The position numbers were made by a program, and so were the translations under genes. From positions 16,445 through 80,444 of the forward strand of contig CAZEQJ010000013.1 in the NCBI GenBank assembly GCA_964514385.1: a stretch of DNA of 64,000 nucleotides, in the 5' to 3' direction. Each line of letters begins with the position of its first letter. The stretch's first letter is position 1. The notes under the pieces were generated by a model. The model searched no databases, was not told the origin of the DNA, and worked only from the letters and a program-made list of their open reading frames with translations. Of the stretch, positions 61,394-64,000 are shown piece by piece. The DNA comes from CAZEQJ01 sp964514385 (lineage in GTDB: Bacteria > Bacteroidota > Bacteroidia > Cytophagales > Cyclobacteriaceae).

Positions 61394-62205
61394 TCTTCTG
61401 TGGTTATTTGTTGAACGGAATCAATGGCAGCTTTCTCTTTGTTGGTGATGACATACACATATTTTAAACTGCCAAAGTCGACAGTAAGGTTTATGGTAAT
61501 ATCAAAAAATGATTTATCCTCACCAAGCTTCACTTCTTTCACTACGCCTATGGGTATTTCTTCAGGAAAAATCGCATTGAAACCTGACGTGAAAAGAGTA
61601 TCACCTACCTGTGGGTTGCGGTGACGCGGAATATATAATACATTGGCCTCTGTAGGATCATCTCCGGCCCATTTTACTGTGCAAAGAGGCCCCAGACGGC
61701 CCAATTTGGCCGAGATGAGGTAGTCGGTATTGAGCACTGAGGTAACGGTAGAGTAATTTCTACCTACCTGATCTATTTTTCCTACTATGCCCTGATCGTT
61801 TACAACACCCATATCCCGCTCAAGACCATGTGATGCCCCTTTGTTAATGGTCATGGAATTATGAAAATTGAAGATACTGTTGTTGATCACCTCCGCTACT
61901 TCTGTTACATAAGCCAGCGCTGAGTCAGGTGCTGTTTCAGGTATATCAGCCCTGCTGTTGATCAGCTGCTGTCGTAATTGCTCATTTTCCTCAGCCAGGC
62001 GCTGATTGATTTTCCTTAGCCTGAAATAGTTCCCTACACTGGTAGAGGCCTCCTGTATTCCACCAGTAAAATTATTGGACGCATTGACATAAACCGTCCT
62101 GTGAAAGGACCGTGTATTTACAATAAGCCCTATCGATATCAGCTCAAGAAAAAGAAAGAGAAAGAAAAAACGGTTTCGTAGTAAAAACTGTATTAACTGA
62201 TTCAT
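61390..62205 (-). CDS. mreC: Rod-shape protein MreC
   Basis: A 271-residue bitopic protein. One membrane helix lies at about 12-29, followed by a coiled coil (about 62-90) and a beta-rich periplasmic domain with KGASHGLERDMGVVNDQGIVG (in overlapping pieces near 127-147). It links cytoplasmic MreB to PBP2 and stimulates it. The gene lies five bases after mreB and overlaps mreD by four. Confidence 0.95.
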   Translation of the reverse strand: MNQLIQFLLRNRFFFLFLFLELISIGLIVNTRSFHRTVYVNASNNFTGGIQEASTSVGNYFRLRKINQRLAEENEQLRQQLINSRADIPETAPDSALAYVTEVAEVINNSIFNFHNSMTINKGASHGLERDMGVVNDQGIVGKIDQVGRNYSTVTSVLNTDYLISAKLGRLGPLCTVKWAGDDPTEANVLYIPRHRNPQVGDTLFTSGFNAIFPEEIPIGVVKEVKLGEDKSFFDITINLTVDFGSLKYVYVITNKEKAAIDSVQQITTEE

Positions 62206-62210
62206 TAAAA

Positions 62211-63239
62211 TCAGGTCATTAATACTGCTTTGTATTCATTGATCTTTTTCAGGGTGATCCCTGTGCCCCGCACCACAGCGCGTAACGGATCATCGGCCAC
62301 GTGAATAGGCAGTTTGGTTTTCAGTGCCAGCCGTTTGTCCAGGCCGCGCAATAATGCACCACCACCCGTAAGATGAATACCATTATCATAGATATCGGCC
62401 GAAAGTTCCGGTGGACTGATCTCAAGTGCTTTTAATACTGCTTCTTCAATCTTTGACACCGATTTATCCAGAGCAAAGGCTATCTCAGAATAGGAAAGCT
62501 TGATCACTTTAGGTATACCGGTCATAAGGTCACGCCCGCGGATTTCATAATCTTCGGGACCGTCATCAAGTTCGGTAAGTGCGCTACCTACTTCAATTTT
62601 CACCTTTTCCGCTGTTCGCTCGCCAATGAGCAGGTTATGCTGACGGCGCATGTAATCCAGGATATCCTTGTTGAAAGTATCACCGGCTACACGGATTGAC
62701 TGGTCGCAAACGATACCGGAGAGCGCGATGACAGCAATTTCTGTCGTACCACCGCCGATGTCAACTACCATGCTGCCAACAGGTCGGTCAATATCTATTC
62801 CTATACCTATGGCGGCAGCTATCGGCTCATGGATCATGTAGACTTCCTTTGCTCCTGCGTGCTCAGCAGAGTCGCGCACGGCACGTTTCTCTACTTCAGT
62901 GATACCTGAAGGGATACAAATGACCATGCGGTGTGAGGCAGGAAGAAACCTGCGGTTGCCACGGTCAATCATTTTGATCATGCCACGGATCATCTGTTCT
63001 GCAGCATGAAAATCGGCAATCACGCCATCCTTTAATGGCCTGATGGTTTTAATATTCTCATGCGTTTTTTCATGCATCTGCATGGCTTCCCTACCAATGG
63101 CAATCACCTTATTGGTGTGCTTGTCAATGGCAATGATGGAAGGTTCATCTACAGTAATCTTATCTTTATGAATGATCAGCGTATTGGCTGTACCCAGGTC
63201 AATCGCCAGGTCGTTTGAAAAGAAGTCAAGAAATCCCAT
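62211..63239 (-). CDS. mreB: Rod-shape actin-like protein MreB
   Basis: A 342-residue bacterial actin. Nucleotide-binding segments are intact: DLGTANTLI (17-25) for phosphate 1 and VVDIGGGTTEIAVIALSG (about 161-178) for phosphate 2, plus the late LTGGGALLRGLD adenosine motif near 291. It forms membrane-bound filaments that guide the elongasome. First gene of the mre-mrdA-rodA unit; an 83-bp gap separates it from purH, in which I see no exact TAnnTTTG element. Confidence 0.98.
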   Translation of the reverse strand: MGFLDFFSNDLAIDLGTANTLIIHKDKITVDEPSIIAIDKHTNKVIAIGREAMQMHEKTHENIKTIRPLKDGVIADFHAAEQMIRGMIKMIDRGNRRFLPASHRMVICIPSGITEVEKRAVRDSAEHAGAKEVYMIHEPIAAAIGIGIDIDRPVGSMVVDIGGGTTEIAVIALSGIVCDQSIRVAGDTFNKDILDYMRRQHNLLIGERTAEKVKIEVGSALTELDDGPEDYEIRGRDLMTGIPKVIKLSYSEIAFALDKSVSKIEEAVLKALEISPPELSADIYDNGIHLTGGGALLRGLDKRLALKTKLPIHVADDPLRAVVRGTGITLKKINEYKAVLMT

Positions 63240-63322
63240 GTATCAAAATATCACCGTTAACCAGTAATGAAAATGAAAGTTACAAATAAGTTTGTTCAAA
63301 TAAAGCGACATCCTTTTAAAAG

Positions 63323-64000
63323 TTAATGTTTGAAATGCCGGAAACCTGAGAATACCATCGATATACCCAGCTTATTGCAGGTTTCTATGCTGTCTTTGTC
63401 GCGTATACTGCCTCCGGGCTGTATTATCGCCTTGATACCGGCATTTGCCGAAATCTCCACAACATCAGGGAAAGGGAAGAAGGCATCCGATGCAAGTACA
63501 GCACCGGTAAGGTCAAAACCGAAGGTTTCTGCTTTCAGAATGGCCTGTTTTAGCGAATCGACCCGGGATGTCTGCCCCACACCACTGGCCAGTAACTGGC
63601 CATTTTTTGCCAGCACAATGGCATTAGACTTTGTATGTTTACAAATTTTCGATGCAAACAATAATGCATCGGTCTGCTCCGGTTTAGGCTGCATATCCGT
63701 GACTGTTTTCAGGTCTTTTGCTTCATCGGTATGATGATCATGCTCCTGTACCAGGTAGCCCCCCAGCAATGTTTTTACCTGCCGTGCACCGGGCACAGGT
63801 TTATGCTGCTCAAGTAAAATTCTGTTTTTTCTGGATTTAAGCAACTCAAGAGCGCTTTCATCATATCCCGGGGCGATGAGGATATCAAAAAATAACGAAT
63901 TGATCTCTTCAGCCGCTTCTGCATCTATTTTTCGGTTTGACGCCAACACACCTCCGAAAGCCGAAACAGGATCGCCAGCAAGGGCATCTTTCCAAGCCTC
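63323..64000 (-). CDS. purH: Bifunctional purine enzyme PurH, C-terminal part (partial)
   Basis: Only the last 225 residues are in the window; the frame is open to base 64000. The sequence matches the AICAR transformylase domain: GDPVSAFGGVLASN, APGYDESALELL, KHTKSNAIVLAKNGQLLASGVGQTSRVDS (in overlapping pieces, with the catalytic Lys-His of SNA-type motif nearby), and the C-terminal PGGSIRDKDSI...GFRHFKH. It catalyses the last two steps to IMP. Lying just before mreB is the usual Bacteroidota order. Confidence 0.95.
   Translation of the reverse strand, partial: EAWKDALAGDPVSAFGGVLASNRKIDAEAAEEINSLFFDILIAPGYDESALELLKSRKNRILLEQHKPVPGARQVKTLLGGYLVQEHDHHTDEAKDLKTVTDMQPKPEQTDALLFASKICKHTKSNAIVLAKNGQLLASGVGQTSRVDSLKQAILKAETFGFDLTGAVLASDAFFPFPDVVEISANAGIKAIIQPGGSIRDKDSIETCNKLGISMVFSGFRHFKH

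Noticed and set aside
63330..63734. 134-codon open frame opposite purH
   Set aside because: purH motifs occupy the other strand continuously to the window edge.
1..64000. CRISPR arrays, tRNA/rRNA genes, insertion sequences, prophage or defence islands
   Set aside because: I saw no regularly spaced repeats, cloverleaf genes, transposases or integrases, and the gaps between genes are too short to hide large elements.

Overview
This window is a chromosomal segment of a gliding or type IX secretion (T9SS) member of the Bacteroidota, most likely order Cytophagales. The evidence is a PorP/SprF-gldKLMN cluster, a PorW/SprE-like gene, a PorZ gene, the split ATP synthase operon (atpBEFHAG without atpDC), the bamA-skp-skp-uppS-nadK neighbourhood, a Bacteroidota-type purM, and promoters resembling TAnnTTTG with no Shine-Dalgarno spacing pattern. 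The window is almost entirely coding. No gene-free stretch reaches 300 bases; the longest is 6385-6616. I see no rRNA, tRNA, CRISPR, insertion sequence or prophage.

Layout. 1-1457: end of a TonB-dependent receptor, then two unknown envelope genes. 1521-6017: SDR epimerase, LOG-family protein, uvrA. 6076-10075: a small secreted protein, type II NADH dehydrogenase, a LytS/LytTR-type two-component pair and a TerB-like protein. 10118-14600: hemW divergent from an Omp85-like protein, DUF4271 and hemD. 14654-20228: T9SS core (porP/sprF-like, gldK, gldL, gldM, gldN). 20279-26939 (minus): porW/sprE-like, pbp1A, uvrC, with an assembly gap inside uvrC. 27029-33911: M23 peptidase, bactofilin and the F1Fo ATP synthase operon. 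34021-36180: 2OG-Fe(II) oxygenase and chromate transporter.

36181-42639 (minus): outer-membrane biogenesis (two beta-barrel proteins, uppS, bamA, two Skp-like chaperones). 42741-46563 (minus): yqeY, cvpA, pabA, hydrolase, CBS protein, nadK in a tightly overlapping operon, divergent from pdxJ-purM. 48482-53282 (minus): tdk, porZ, recO, a UbiA-like prenyltransferase and a methyltransferase. 53362-57747: two unknown genes, mgsA, an M28 peptidase and a VOC protein. 57748-64000 (minus): purH (partial), mreB, mreC, mreD, mrdA (PBP2), rodA.

Two themes link the genes. One is the cell envelope: outer-membrane assembly, peptidoglycan synthesis and rod shape, the T9SS/gliding motor, and the ATP synthase that uses the proton gradient. 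The other is DNA repair and nucleotide metabolism (uvrA, uvrC, recO, tdk, purM, purH). T9SS genes sit in three separate transcription units, each shared with housekeeping genes. Most of the window is conserved and familiar. I found no clear undescribed defence or biosynthetic system. The best unexplained leads are the UbiA-like/methyltransferase pair, the two unknown genes at 53362-55033, a hairpin between atpE and atpF, and several proteins that depart from their family's key motifs.
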